Assembly: GCF_004000435.1 (NCBI RefSeq)
Contig: NZ_RBVZ01000014.1
Coordinates: forward strand, 10,393 to 42,444
Length of the DNA stretch: 32,052 nt
Reading direction: 5' to 3'
Origin: Alexandriicola marinus
GTDB taxonomy: Bacteria; Pseudomonadota; Alphaproteobacteria; Rhodobacterales; Rhodobacteraceae
The notes beneath the pieces are model-generated. The model was not told the origin of the DNA, did no database searches, and saw only the letters and a list, made by a program, of their open reading frames with translations. Of this stretch, positions 20,143-28,445 are shown in pieces (the first letter of the stretch is position 1; each line of letters opens with the position of its first letter). The position numbers were made by a program, and so were the translations under genes.

Positions 20143-21336
20143 CTAGTATCCTCGCCGGCGCTGCAAGCCGATCACGCTGCCGATGAGGTTGAGGTTGCCG
20201 CGTTTGTGCGCCCGGATCATGCCGCGCAGCGCACCGCCGGGGTTACGCACCGGGGTTTGCGGGTGGTCGCGGTTCGCATCGAGGACCAGGACGCAAAGGG
20301 TGGCGCCGAGGCGGCCGAGTTCGCCGCACGCGGATCGCCATGCGGAATAGTTGATCCCGAGCGGCGAAAGCATGTCGTGGGCGGCGTCGATCATAGTTTC
20401 CTTCGTGATCTGATTGGATCTTGCCTGAAGGGTCATCTGGAAGTCGGGCGATGCGAGCTTGAAAAGCTGCTCCGGTTCAAAAAGCGCCTCAAGTTTGGGG
20501 TTGATAACACCGCTATCCGCTTCACACTTATTTTCTCTGCAAATATCGGGGCCGGAAGGCCCCGATCTAAGGAATCCAGTGTGCGCGGGCTTGCCCGCGC
20601 TCCTTTCATCCACGCTAGCGTTACAGGATACAGAAGGATTCTGCTGGTTGTCCTCTTGTATAAAGGACCGGAAGGTTTCTGCCGGTTCACAGGAAGAATT
20701 AGGTAGGTTTTCAATGATCTCTTCGAGTTCCATGCACAGCTTGGCAGTGGCTTCGACATGGACTTCGAGGCGGTCCAGTCCGAGGGAATGAAGCCGGTCG
20801 GAGCGCGGCCAGGCATCAAACCGGGCGAGGACCGAGGCGACTGCCTCATCTTCCAGTGCTTCGGGGGCGAGCCGCGCGATTGCTTCCTTCATCCGGCGCA
20901 AGCGAACGCTGCGAAGGCTCTTCAGCTCCTTGATGCGCTTGGTCACGGCGCGCTTCTGGTCGCGCAGGGCCAACAGGTCGGCAAAGCAGGCTTTGAGCGG
21001 GGTGAAAAGCAAGCCCCGCCCGGTCCCGGCTTCGCGGGCACCGTTCGCCTTGGTGTCACGCTTCAGGATGTTCTTGCGCTCGAAGTTCCGCTCATGGCTG
21101 CGGAGCTGCCGTGCGGTCATTTGAAGGCGCTCGGCCATCGTTTCCTGGGTGCCGTAGAAGGTCGGATCGGCACCGGGTTCGATCCAGTCCTTTTCGCTCG
21201 TGCTGCCGATGAGCTTGGTCAGCACGAAGATTGCTGCGCCGCTCAGGTTTAGGTCGGGTCCGATCTCGCTGATAACCGCGATCACGTCGCGGCGGGTCAT
21301 GCCCTGCGGCAACGCGACTTGTGGTGAGTGGTTCAT
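20143..21336 (-). CDS. repC: RepC-type plasmid replication initiator
   Basis: The 397-residue protein matches RepC, the initiator of repABC-family plasmids. It has an N-terminal winged-helix region (GMTRRDVIAVISEIGPDLNL, then GTQETMAERLQMTARQLRSH), a charged middle, a low-complexity linker, and the C-terminal NPGGALRGMIRAHKRGNLNL signature. In repABC plasmids the origin lies within repC itself. AAGGACAAGG precedes the ATG at 21336. No repA or repB is adjacent, so this is a solo-type repC; its leader keeps antisense-RNA-type structure. Confidence 0.85.
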   Translation of the reverse strand: MNHSPQVALPQGMTRRDVIAVISEIGPDLNLSGAAIFVLTKLIGSTSEKDWIEPGADPTFYGTQETMAERLQMTARQLRSHERNFERKNILKRDTKANGAREAGTGRGLLFTPLKACFADLLALRDQKRAVTKRIKELKSLRSVRLRRMKEAIARLAPEALEDEAVASVLARFDAWPRSDRLHSLGLDRLEVHVEATAKLCMELEEIIENLPNSSCEPAETFRSFIQEDNQQNPSVSCNASVDERSAGKPAHTGFLRSGPSGPDICRENKCEADSGVINPKLEALFEPEQLFKLASPDFQMTLQARSNQITKETMIDAAHDMLSPLGINYSAWRSACGELGRLGATLCVLVLDANRDHPQTPVRNPGGALRGMIRAHKRGNLNLIGSVIGLQRRRGY

Positions 21337-21652
21337 TTCCTTGTCCTTTTCTGCTCGTTGGACAAGGCGGCAAGGCAAAGTTCTCCTGTTCGCACAGGTG
21401 CGTTTTTTGCTTGTTTGGCTGTCGGGAGGGTGGTAGAACCAGTCCTGAAAACAGATTGTGTTGGACCGTTCGGAACGCCAATTCCTTGGTTCTTAGACCC
21501 CCCCTCGCTTGGTTGCCGCCTTGCGGGGGGTTTGCTTTTCGGGGTGTCTGCTCTCCTTGCCTGTTCGATTCTTATGATCGTTCACGACAGGCATACTCTC
21601 TTTAGTTGCCTGTCGCAATTATAGTATTGAACGGCCTTCCTCGGCACTACTC
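21337..21652. promoter_or_regulatory. repC leader and upstream control region
   Basis: No gene is seen. CAAGGCGGCAA (21363-21373) is a perfect reverse complement of TTGCCGCCTTG (21513-21523), so the repC leader can fold back near its ribosome-binding site. Further out CGACAGGCA (21585-21593) and TGCCTGTCG (21607-21615) form a perfect 9-bp inverted repeat, and TGCCTGT occurs again at about 21558. Confidence 0.6.
21446..21540 (+). ncRNA. Candidate antisense counter-transcribed RNA to the repC leader
   Basis: On the strand opposite repC, TTGTTT (21411-21416) and TAGAAC (21434-21439), 17 bases apart, form a plausible promoter. About 90 bases on, ACCCCCC pairs with GGGGGGT, followed by TTGCTTTT, a terminator-like end. 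In repABC plasmids a small antisense RNA in this position represses repC. The exact ends are estimates. Confidence 0.5.
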
Positions 21653-22426
21653 TTAGTAGTTGACCTGCTCGAAACCATAGTTGCCTTGATAATCACGCCA
21701 TTCCACGAAAACCGAACGGTGCCAGATGCCAGGGCAGTTCTCGCCAAACCGCTCCATTCCCGTGTGAGCTTCAGGCAAAGCGCCAACCGATGAATTGCGC
21801 CAATAGAAGTCTCCTTGGGTGCCATAAGACCCCATGCGGACGTTCGCCATGCGCGAGCAGTCGTCACGGGTCTCGCGCTGGCGGGCATAGGTCACATTGA
21901 AGACGCGGATCGAACGGACGAAATCGAACTCCGACCCGCTGATGTCGATGTCGGCCGTGCCGTTGTCGTCGCTGTATTCCCCTTCCTGCACGAAATGCAG
22001 GGCGAAGCCTTCAGGCAACCGCCGGGCAGCCCCGCCGCTCTGGCGAAGAACGGCGGGTTGCGGCTTAAGCGCGGCGTCCGTGAGTGGTGCGCTTGGAAAG
22101 GATTGCAGCGGCGGGGGGGCGCTGTCCTGCATAAGAATGTCAAAGAAGCGGGCCCGGTTCAGCTCGGACGGATCGACGTTGAAGGACGCGCCCATCGGAC
22201 AGCGCCAGATTTGCAGGGGCGGCTCGACCGGCCAGGGTGTGATCCTGCGAATGAACTCTGCGCGGGCACGAGCACAAGGCTCTGAGGCTGGCCAGCCGCC
22301 CGAAAGGCAGAGCAGAATGGCACAGTCGATCTGATAGCTTTGTGCTTGTGCCCGCTCCGGGGCCGCGACAAAGCTGGACGCCGCGACGGCGCAGGCCAGT
22401 GCGGTTGTTCGGAGCAGCTTCAACAT
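21653..22426 (-). CDS. Exported hypothetical protein
   Basis: The 257-residue product has a signal peptide (LLRTTALACAVAASSFVAAP, cleaved after about residue 28). Four cysteines cluster after it (IDCAILLCLSGG, SEPCARARAEF, IWRCPMG) and two more lie further on. The C-terminal half is beta-rich (FDFVRSIRVFNVTYARQ, IWHRSVFVEWRDYQ). I do not recognise a named family; such proteins often sit beside T4SS operons. CGAAGGAGATACC fixes the start at 22426, against a longer frame to 22621. It is transcribed away from the virB operon. Confidence 0.7.
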   Translation of the reverse strand: MLKLLRTTALACAVAASSFVAAPERAQAQSYQIDCAILLCLSGGWPASEPCARARAEFIRRITPWPVEPPLQIWRCPMGASFNVDPSELNRARFFDILMQDSAPPPLQSFPSAPLTDAALKPQPAVLRQSGGAARRLPEGFALHFVQEGEYSDDNGTADIDISGSEFDFVRSIRVFNVTYARQRETRDDCSRMANVRMGSYGTQGDFYWRNSSVGALPEAHTGMERFGENCPGIWHRSVFVEWRDYQGNYGFEQVNY

Positions 22427-22648
22427 GGTATCTCCTTCGATTAATGGCGGTGCTATAAGGAAGAGCGCACTCTTATAATCTTGTGATAGGGCGAATGCAG
22501 GCCGATTGGCAACATATTCCGGTTGAAAATCATCTTGCAGGCCGGGGCAAGGGCGGTTCGCGCCAGCTTCTCGCAGGCGTTCATCTGCTCGGTTCGACCG
22601 TAAGGGTATCGACGGCCACAAGCGGAAACCCGCTCAACTATAGAGGTA

Positions 22649-22939
22649 TCAGTCGTCGGAGACCACTTGATCGAAGAAGCGTCGGTATTCCTCACTGACC
22701 TCCTGCCCTTCCTGGAAGGCCCGCGCCCGCTCTTGATCGAGACATTGCAGGTAGACGCTGAAGTCCTCGAAGTAGATCTGGAAGTCGTCATAGATCAGGT
22801 CGCGATACTCCCTTGCGGACTCGATTTCGGCGGGAACGAAGGGCCGTTCAGGGGGAAAGCAGGTATTTGCTTGCACCCCGGAAGCCGAAAAAATAGACGA
22901 CATTATAAGCATGTAGGCCGGTAGCTGCGTTCTCGGCAT
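22649..22939 (-). CDS. Small exported hypothetical protein
   Basis: The 96-residue product has a short signal-like segment (AYMLIMSSIFSASGVQA), then a cysteine-containing NTCFPPERPF and an acidic, probably helical body rich in Asp, Glu, Tyr and Phe, with a second cysteine in YLQCLDQ. I do not recognise it. The start at 22939 is chosen for the signal peptide; the longer frame to 23044 runs across the palindromic operator. It is divergent from the virB operon and may share that operator. Confidence 0.6.
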   Translation of the reverse strand: MPRTQLPAYMLIMSSIFSASGVQANTCFPPERPFVPAEIESAREYRDLIYDDFQIYFEDFSVYLQCLDQERARAFQEGQEVSEEYRRFFDQVVSDD

Positions 22940-23016
22940 CCTGCGCTGTCCCTTTAGATCACTTGGGAATTTGGTTGGTGATGTGTATTGGTGCCTTAGA
23001 GCAGAACTTTCTGCGA

Positions 23017-23040
23017 GGCGCAACATTACAATGTTGCGCC
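23017..23040. promoter_or_regulatory. Perfect palindromic operator at the virB operon promoter
   Basis: The arms GGCGCAACATT (23017-23027) and AATGTTGCGCC (23030-23040) are perfectly complementary, with two bases between. A consensus TATAAT lies at 23047-23052. The palindrome therefore covers the place of the -35 box, which is itself poor. A dimeric regulator binding here would control the operon starting at 23117. Confidence 0.7.
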
Positions 23041-23046
23041 CCATCT

Positions 23047-23052
23047 TATAAT
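23047..23052 (+). promoter_or_regulatory. TATAAT -10 box of the virB operon
   Basis: Perfect -10 hexamer; transcription would begin near 23059, about 58 bases before the GTG at 23117. Confidence 0.55.
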
Positions 23053-23116
23053 GTCGTAGGACTGAAGAGCCCGAGAAGGGTTCACGGTCCGTTAACCAGA
23101 AGGGAAAGCGCCGATC

Positions 23117-23485
23117 GTGAGGACAGACCTAAACAAAGAAGCGCCTAATGTGGTTACAGAGACGCAATTCAGGGTCCTCTTGCAGCAGGGGTATCAAGCT
23201 GAGGTTGTATGTAAAACCCCAGCGTTCCGAAAAAATGCAGTCTGGTATGGGGAGTGGTTCATCCGGGCTGTCACCGAAGACAGATCGGTTGAGAAGCTGC
23301 TTGTGCCGGGGCGTCGCTGGAACAAGCAGGAAGAGGAAATCCAATTGCGGCTCTTCAAGACCGCGAACGGCCTCATCTCCTTCCTCGAAGGGTTTGGCTT
23401 CGATCCGATCCACATCCCCCTGCGAAAAGGGGGCCGCGCCCTCCACGTTCTGCCGAACGGCAACACGCTATCTGACGACGACTAG
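23117..23485 (+). CDS. Hypothetical protein, first gene of the virB operon
   Basis: The 122-residue cytoplasmic-type protein contains [40 protein letters not shown] and a C-terminal [10 protein letters not shown] do not recognise a named family. The GTG start follows AGGGA. Its end overlaps the likely start region of virB1, which is read in another frame, so the two are coupled. A regulatory role for the transfer operon is possible from its position only. Confidence 0.6.
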   Translation: MRTDLNKEAPNVVTETQFRVLLQQGYQAEVVCKTPAFRKNAVWYGEWFIRAVTEDRSVEKLLVPGRRWNKQEEEIQLRLFKTANGLISFLEGFGFDPIHIPLRKGGRALHVLPNGNTLSDDD

Positions 23486-24155
23486 CGCCGCTCTGGCGCT
23501 GTCCTGCACCGTTGCTCTGGCTCAGGGCATGGTGCTGGTGATGGAGGGCGATGGATCGCTTCGACCCTCCACCCCGCAAACCAACTTCGCCCGAAATTAC
23601 AATGATGGTGTCGGCCAAGGATCGGCTTCCGACGAGCTGACGCTGTTCGGCCGTGACCGGGATGCAGCCGAGGAAGGGGACGGTTCGTTCCGGGTGGCTG
23701 CTGTGGCGCCTCGCGCCGTGGCACCCCGACCCGCGATCCTGAATGCCATCGACCAGACCGCCCTTCGCTACGCGAGCCATCCGGCTTTGCGCCGCGCGAA
23801 CATCAGCGTGACCGAATGGCGGCTGCTCTATCAAGCGAACATTGAAATTGAGAGTGCCTACAACCCGAGCGCCCGAAGCCATGTTGGCGCGATCGGGTTG
23901 GGGCAGCTCATGCCAGCGACGGCGGCCAATCTCGGCGTCGATCCCCACGACTGGCAACAGAACCTCGACGGGTCTGCTCGGTATCTCCTGATGATGCTGG
24001 CCCGCTTTGGGGACGCTCGACTTGCTTTGGCCGCCTACAACGCGGGCCCCGAGGCGGTGGAGCGGCATGGCGGCATCCCACCCTATCGGGAGACGCAAAA
24101 CCACGTCAGCCGCGTGCTGGCAGTTTTCAACAGGCTCGAAGGAGAACATTCATGA
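23394..24155 (+). CDS. virB1: VirB1-like lytic transglycosylase
   Basis: This is a periplasmic muramidase that opens peptidoglycan for T4SS assembly. The SLT domain is clear: [20 protein letters not shown] with the catalytic Glu of [29 protein letters not shown] and [21 protein letters not shown] signal sequence ([19 protein letters not shown]) precedes it. The start is uncertain: TTG 23394 is in frame and gives a leader before that signal. The frame is open back to 23148, but that part overlaps the 122-residue gene and looks like its shadow. The stop overlaps virB2 by ATGA. Confidence 0.8.
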   Translation: MASIRSTSPCEKGAAPSTFCRTATRYLTTTSAALALSCTVALAQGMVLVMEGDGSLRPSTPQTNFARNYNDGVGQGSASDELTLFGRDRDAAEEGDGSFRVAAVAPRAVAPRPAILNAIDQTALRYASHPALRRANISVTEWRLLYQANIEIESAYNPSARSHVGAIGLGQLMPATAANLGVDPHDWQQNLDGSARYLLMMLARFGDARLALAAYNAGPEAVERHGGIPPYRETQNHVSRVLAVFNRLEGEHS

Positions 24156-24442
24156 AGCCTAATCTTAACGTCTTCGTCGCGCTCTGCGGGGTTCTGCTGA
24201 TGCTGGCAGAACCCGCTCTGGCGCAAAGCATCGACCTATCGCCAGTCCAGGATGTGCTTCAGGGCATCGTGGACGCGATCACCGGCCCCCTTGGGATCGT
24301 GATCGGCACGCTGGCGCTGATCGGTGTTTTCCTGTCGTGGCTCTTCGGCATTCTCGATTTCCGTCAGGCCATGTGGGTTGTGGTGGCAATCGCGGGTATC
24401 GCTGCCGCACCGACCATCGTTTCCGCAATCTGGTCTTCGTAA
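24152..24442 (+). CDS. virB2: VirB2-type pilin
   Basis: The 96-residue TrbC/VirB2 major pilin has a signal peptide (ending EPALAQ-S), then two hydrophobic helices (about 42-66 and 72-93) separated by a short loop with FGILDFRQA, the standard pilin layout. AAGGAGAACATTC precedes the ATG, which overlaps the virB1 stop. It is followed directly by virB3. Confidence 0.85.
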   Translation: MKPNLNVFVALCGVLLMLAEPALAQSIDLSPVQDVLQGIVDAITGPLGIVIGTLALIGVFLSWLFGILDFRQAMWVVVAIAGIAAAPTIVSAIWSS

Positions 24443-24454
24443 GGAGCTGGCACG

Positions 24455-24733
24455 ATGGCGGAACAGTCTCGTCTTTTCCTTGGCCTTGTCCGGCCTCCCA
24501 AACTTCTCGGGCTGCCGATCATGTATGCGATGGTCTGGCTTTTCGGGTCTGTTCTGATCTTCGTCTGGCTTCAGCATTGGGCAGTCGCGGCTATCGCGGC
24601 GGCTGCCTATCCCCTGCTGTGGAAGGCGGCGGATTGGGACGAAAATTTCCTCGACGTGGTGGTGACGGCCTTGCAGGTCACGCGCCCGACCCTCAATCGC
24701 AAAATCCACGGCGGAGACAGCTATGCCCCGTGA
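24455..24733 (+). CDS. virB3: VirB3-like inner-membrane protein
   Basis: The 92-residue protein starts with the VirB3-typical LFLGLVRPPKLLGLPIMYA and has two transmembrane helices (about 21-56), then a conserved-looking WDENFLDVV segment. VirB3 works with VirB4 at the inner membrane. GTAAGGAGC lies upstream. Its end overlaps the virB4 start by 11 bases. Confidence 0.85.
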   Translation: MAEQSRLFLGLVRPPKLLGLPIMYAMVWLFGSVLIFVWLQHWAVAAIAAAAYPLLWKAADWDENFLDVVVTALQVTRPTLNRKIHGGDSYAP

Positions 24734-27086
24734 TACGAATTATGACCCCCGGTCCCTGCTGCCTGGCTGGTTCGGGCGTGAAGTGAAGCTCGCCTCGATG
24801 CTGCCCTATATCAGCCTCGTTGACGACAAGACCGTGCGGACGCGGGGCAATGAACTATTTCAGTGCATCCGTCTGGACGGGGTGAACAGCAACACCACCG
24901 ACGACGAATATCTGGACCGCACACGGGCGCTCTTTGCGTCCGTGGTCGCGCGGATCGGGCCGGAATGCTCGTTCTATGTCCACAAAGTTTCAAAAGCGAT
25001 CACGCCCGATCTTGTTCCGGTCGAAGGCGATAGCTTCGCCGCGGCTGTGGATCGTCGCTGGCGGCAGGCTCTCGGTCAGCGCCATTTGCGGGACAAGACG
25101 CTGACGCTTACCGTCATGAACCGCCCGGCTGTCGGCTCTAAGCTGCCGCTGCGCGCGGCCAAGTCGGCCGAGCTGCTGCGGGCGCAAACGGAAAAGCGGA
25201 TGGGCAGGCTTCAGGAGGTTGTTCGCTTCCTTATGTCGTCCTTCGCAGACATGAACCCCCGGCTGCTCAATGAGCCTTCGGGCGAGCTTCTTGGCTTCCT
25301 GGGCGCGTTGAACACTGGCCAAGAGCTGCCGCTGTATCGCGGTGCCCGCACGACAATCGTTGCCGAAAATGTGGCGAACACGCGCGTCACCTTCAAAGGC
25401 GACAAGTTCTTTCTGTCCGATGGGGCAACCGGCCCGCGCATCGGCTCGATCTTCGCGGTGAAGGACTATCCCGAGAAGACGCATTGCACGATGTTCGATG
25501 AGCTGAGCCTGCCGGTCGATATGATCGTGACGCACAGCTTCACCCCCATCAACAGCAACTGGATGGCAGGGCGGATCAAGCGGCAGATGCGGCTTCGGGC
25601 CTCGGCTAACGATGGCGCCGTGTCGCTGCTCGAAGAGCTGCCGACCGCGCTCGATGATCTTGAATCGAAGCGTCTGAGCTTTGGCGATCACCATATGTCG
25701 GTGGCCGTGTTCGCGGACAGCGAAGAAAAGCTGGCAAATATCGGCGGCGAGATCAAGAACACGGCCTCGACCGAAGGTGTGAACCTGATTGCAGAAGGCT
25801 TCGCCAGCGCCACCCATTTCTTTGCCCAACACCCCGGCAACGGGCACGCGCGGAGCCGAAAGGGGGCGGTGACGAACCGGAATTTCGCGGACTTCGCCGC
25901 GTTCCATCGGACACCGCTCGGCAAGACAGCGGACCAGGTGCCGTGGGGCAAGGTTATCACCATGTTTCCCACACCGGAACGCTCGGCATTCTCCTTCAAC
26001 TACCATGAACAAGGCTCCCCGGACAAAGAGCCGACCGGCGGTCACACGCTGATCCTTGGGCGTCCTGGCTCGGGGAAGTCGGTTCTCTCGGCATTCCTGA
26101 TGACGCAGGCCCGGCGGGCCGGGGCACGTCTTTTCGTGTTCGACTATCGCTTGGGCATGGAAATGGCGGTGCGCGCAAACGGTGGCCGCTATTCCTCGAT
26201 CAAAGCCGGTGACGCGACGGGGCTCAACCCGCTGTGGACCGAGATTGACGAACGCGGGCAGGCATGGCTCTCCGACTGGCTGGCCTCGCTGATCCATCGT
26301 TCGGACAAGCCGCTGACCCCCGCGCAGACGAACCTTATTCAGCAAGTGGTTCGGCAGAACGCGACGGCCAGCGATGCGAACCTGCGCAACTGGCACGATC
26401 TGGCCTCGCTTTTTATCTCGGCCGATGATGGCGGTGATCTTCATGAGCGCCTGCAAGAATGGACTGCCGAGGGTCGATATGGCTGGATTTTCGGCCAGAA
26501 CCGTGAAGATACGTTCTCACTCGACGGGGAAGTTGTTGGCTTCGATCTAACCGGCATTCTCGACAGCGAAAGCGAGAAAGAGCGGATGGCTGTGCTGTCC
26601 TACCTCTTCCGCCGCGTTGAGCGGGTTATCGAGGACCGCAAGCCAACCATCATTGTCATTGATGAGGCGTGGAAAGCTCTCGACAACGGCTATTTCGCTG
26701 AACGCCTCTCGAACTGGCTCGTGACGGCCCGGAAGCAAAATGCGGTCGTCGTGATGATGACGCAGTATGCCAGTCAGCTCGAACAGACGCGCACCGGCAA
26801 AACCATCGTTGAAGCGGTGCCAACGCAAATCCTTCTGCCGAACATCCGGGCCAAGGCATCGGACTACGCGATGCTGAACCTTCATGACAAGGAACTGGAC
26901 GTGCTGCTCACGTCCAGCCCGGCGTCCCGCATGGGGCTGGTTCGAGATGACCAGGGATCGGTCGTCATCAATGCAGATTTGAGCGCCCTCGGGCCGCTCC
27001 TAACCGTCCTCGGCGGGATGGAAAAAGGTGAACAGTTGGTGGGTGCCGATTACCGCCAGCGTGAAGATTTTTGGAGGGTCGAATGA
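24723..27086 (+). CDS. virB4: VirB4 ATPase
   Basis: This is a 787-residue T4SS ATPase of usual length. Walker A is ILGRPGSGKSVLSAFL (about residues 445-460) and Walker B is IIVIDEAWKALDNG (about 640-653). The N-terminal CagE/TrbE/VirB region includes YDPRSLLPGWFGREVKLASM, and RQNAVVVMMTQYASQLEQ-like sequence follows Walker B. It energises pilus assembly and substrate transfer. The start overlaps virB3, and the stop overlaps the lipoprotein start by ATGA. Confidence 0.95.
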   Translation: MPRDTNYDPRSLLPGWFGREVKLASMLPYISLVDDKTVRTRGNELFQCIRLDGVNSNTTDDEYLDRTRALFASVVARIGPECSFYVHKVSKAITPDLVPVEGDSFAAAVDRRWRQALGQRHLRDKTLTLTVMNRPAVGSKLPLRAAKSAELLRAQTEKRMGRLQEVVRFLMSSFADMNPRLLNEPSGELLGFLGALNTGQELPLYRGARTTIVAENVANTRVTFKGDKFFLSDGATGPRIGSIFAVKDYPEKTHCTMFDELSLPVDMIVTHSFTPINSNWMAGRIKRQMRLRASANDGAVSLLEELPTALDDLESKRLSFGDHHMSVAVFADSEEKLANIGGEIKNTASTEGVNLIAEGFASATHFFAQHPGNGHARSRKGAVTNRNFADFAAFHRTPLGKTADQVPWGKVITMFPTPERSAFSFNYHEQGSPDKEPTGGHTLILGRPGSGKSVLSAFLMTQARRAGARLFVFDYRLGMEMAVRANGGRYSSIKAGDATGLNPLWTEIDERGQAWLSDWLASLIHRSDKPLTPAQTNLIQQVVRQNATASDANLRNWHDLASLFISADDGGDLHERLQEWTAEGRYGWIFGQNREDTFSLDGEVVGFDLTGILDSESEKERMAVLSYLFRRVERVIEDRKPTIIVIDEAWKALDNGYFAERLSNWLVTARKQNAVVVMMTQYASQLEQTRTGKTIVEAVPTQILLPNIRAKASDYAMLNLHDKELDVLLTSSPASRMGLVRDDQGSVVINADLSALGPLLTVLGGMEKGEQLVGADYRQREDFWRVE

Positions 27087-27307
27087 AACCTACTGCAATC
27101 CTGATTATGCTGACCGCTCTCGGTGTCGCTGGCTGTGCCGAGTATCGGCCGTCCGAAGCGAATTGTTTCGACACGGTGACGCGCAGCAGTCACAGCATGG
27201 CCTTCCTTCCTACGAGTGAACCGCAACCGCAGGCCCGGATTTCGACCAAATCAGCACCCTGCACCTTTACCGCGATCGGCGGCCCGGAGGGCCTTGGTGA
27301 TGGGTAA
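27083..27307 (+). CDS. Small lipoprotein, VirB7-like position
   Basis: The 74-residue product has a lipoprotein signal: MKPTAILIMLTALGVAGC with the lipobox Cys18 after V-A-G. The mature part has two further cysteines and no recognised domain. In vir-type systems VirB7 is a small outer-membrane lipoprotein that binds VirB9; no other VirB7 candidate exists in the operon, but this gene lies between virB4 and virB5 and not before virB8. ATGA overlap with virB4. The function is therefore inferred. Confidence 0.65.
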   Translation: MKPTAILIMLTALGVAGCAEYRPSEANCFDTVTRSSHSMAFLPTSEPQPQARISTKSAPCTFTAIGGPEGLGDG

Positions 27308-28445
27308 GACGGCTGCACTGACGGCCATCGCCTTCCTGTGGGGAACCAGCGCGATCGCGCAGGGTGTCCCCACAGTGGACGGTAGCCTGATTATCAGAAA
27401 CGAGGCGTCGAACGCTCATCGGGAAAGCGATCTCGCCACGCAGCGCGAAACGCTCGCGGTGCAGGAAGAGATTGCGGCAATCGAGCAAGAACAGCTCTCC
27501 ATTCTGCAACAGATCCTCGACGCCCAAACCAGCCTCGGCGGCCAGGGCATTCCGGGCATGGTCTCCGCGTTGGAAGATGGGGCAGACCCCGAGGCGTCGG
27601 CCGATGTGGTCTATGACCCGGATGACAGCAACCCCAGCGCTGCGCAGATGTTCGGGGACGCGGCAAAGAACGTTGAAGAGCTGATTATCCAGGTCGCGCA
27701 GGAAACGCATGGCCGCTCGGGTGTCAATCAAGCGGGGTTCTCGGTCAGGGAATGGCGCTACATGTTGCAAGCTCTGATTTGGCAGGAAAGCCGGTTCTCC
27801 ATCGGCGCACGGTCGCCGGTCGGGGCCTTTGGCCTGACGCAGATCATGCCCGGCACCGCCGGCGATCTCGGCATCTATCCCGAGTATTACGACAGCCCGT
27901 ATTTGCAGGTTGAAGGCGGCGCTCGCTATCTGGCGCAGATGCTTGCCATGTTCGACGGCAACATCATCCACGCCCTCGCTGCCTACAACGCCGGTCCCGG
28001 CAACGTGCAGAACTATGGGGGAGTGCCGCCGTTCCAGGAAACGCAGCACTACGTTCAGGTGATCCCGGCGAAATACAACGAATATCTGGCGCGTGGCGGC
28101 GGCGGCGATGCCGTTGGCACCATCGACCCGGCGCTGCTCGCGAACTCGAACCTCTCCTTCACCGGCGCCGGGGCCAGTTTCTACGCGAACAACAGCATGG
28201 CAACGGTCGAAGCTGCCGCGCGACGACTTCAAAGCATCATCCAGCGGATCAGCGAAACCGAGGATGTGCAGGAGGCTATGGCGCTGAACACCTATGCCCG
28301 TGCCGAGTTTGGGCGGCTCAGCGCCATCATGGCCCGGCTCCTTGCGGCCAGGGCACGCCCGGCAAGCGCCGAGTCGATCGCGCTCGCGGCCGACCGCCAG
28401 CAAGAACAGCAATTCATGGACTTCAATATGGAGGATTTCGACTGA
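27300..28445 (+). CDS. VirB5-like protein with embedded lytic transglycosylase domain
   Basis: The 381-residue exported protein has a signal peptide (FLWGTSAIA-Q), then GVPTVDGSL and a coiled-coil-like Glu/Gln stretch (about 45-80). A full SLT domain follows (about 155-280): LIWQESRFSIGARSPVGAFG with the catalytic Glu, LTQIMPGTAGDLG, VEGGARYLAQML and [20 protein letters not shown]. It ends in a helical tail closing FMDFNMEDFD. The next gene, virB5, shares both ends (QGVPTVD after the signal, and YMDFTMPDLS at the end), so this reads as a VirB5 paralogue carrying an inserted transglycosylase. GGAGG precedes the ATG at 27300. Confidence 0.75.
   Translation: MGKTAALTAIAFLWGTSAIAQGVPTVDGSLIIRNEASNAHRESDLATQRETLAVQEEIAAIEQEQLSILQQILDAQTSLGGQGIPGMVSALEDGADPEASADVVYDPDDSNPSAAQMFGDAAKNVEELIIQVAQETHGRSGVNQAGFSVREWRYMLQALIWQESRFSIGARSPVGAFGLTQIMPGTAGDLGIYPEYYDSPYLQVEGGARYLAQMLAMFDGNIIHALAAYNAGPGNVQNYGGVPPFQETQHYVQVIPAKYNEYLARGGGGDAVGTIDPALLANSNLSFTGAGASFYANNSMATVEAAARRLQSIIQRISETEDVQEAMALNTYARAEFGRLSAIMARLLAARARPASAESIALAADRQQEQQFMDFNMEDFD

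Noticed and set aside
23148-23393. N-terminal extension of the virB1 frame upstream of the likely start
   Set aside because: It lies in another frame over most of the 122-codon gene at 23117-23485, has unlikely composition (Ser/Arg/Cys-rich), and does not fit a VirB1 signal peptide.
24990-26456. Long minus-strand open frame inside virB4
   Set aside because: It is antisense to a clear VirB4 ATPase; long shadow frames are expected in GC-rich DNA.
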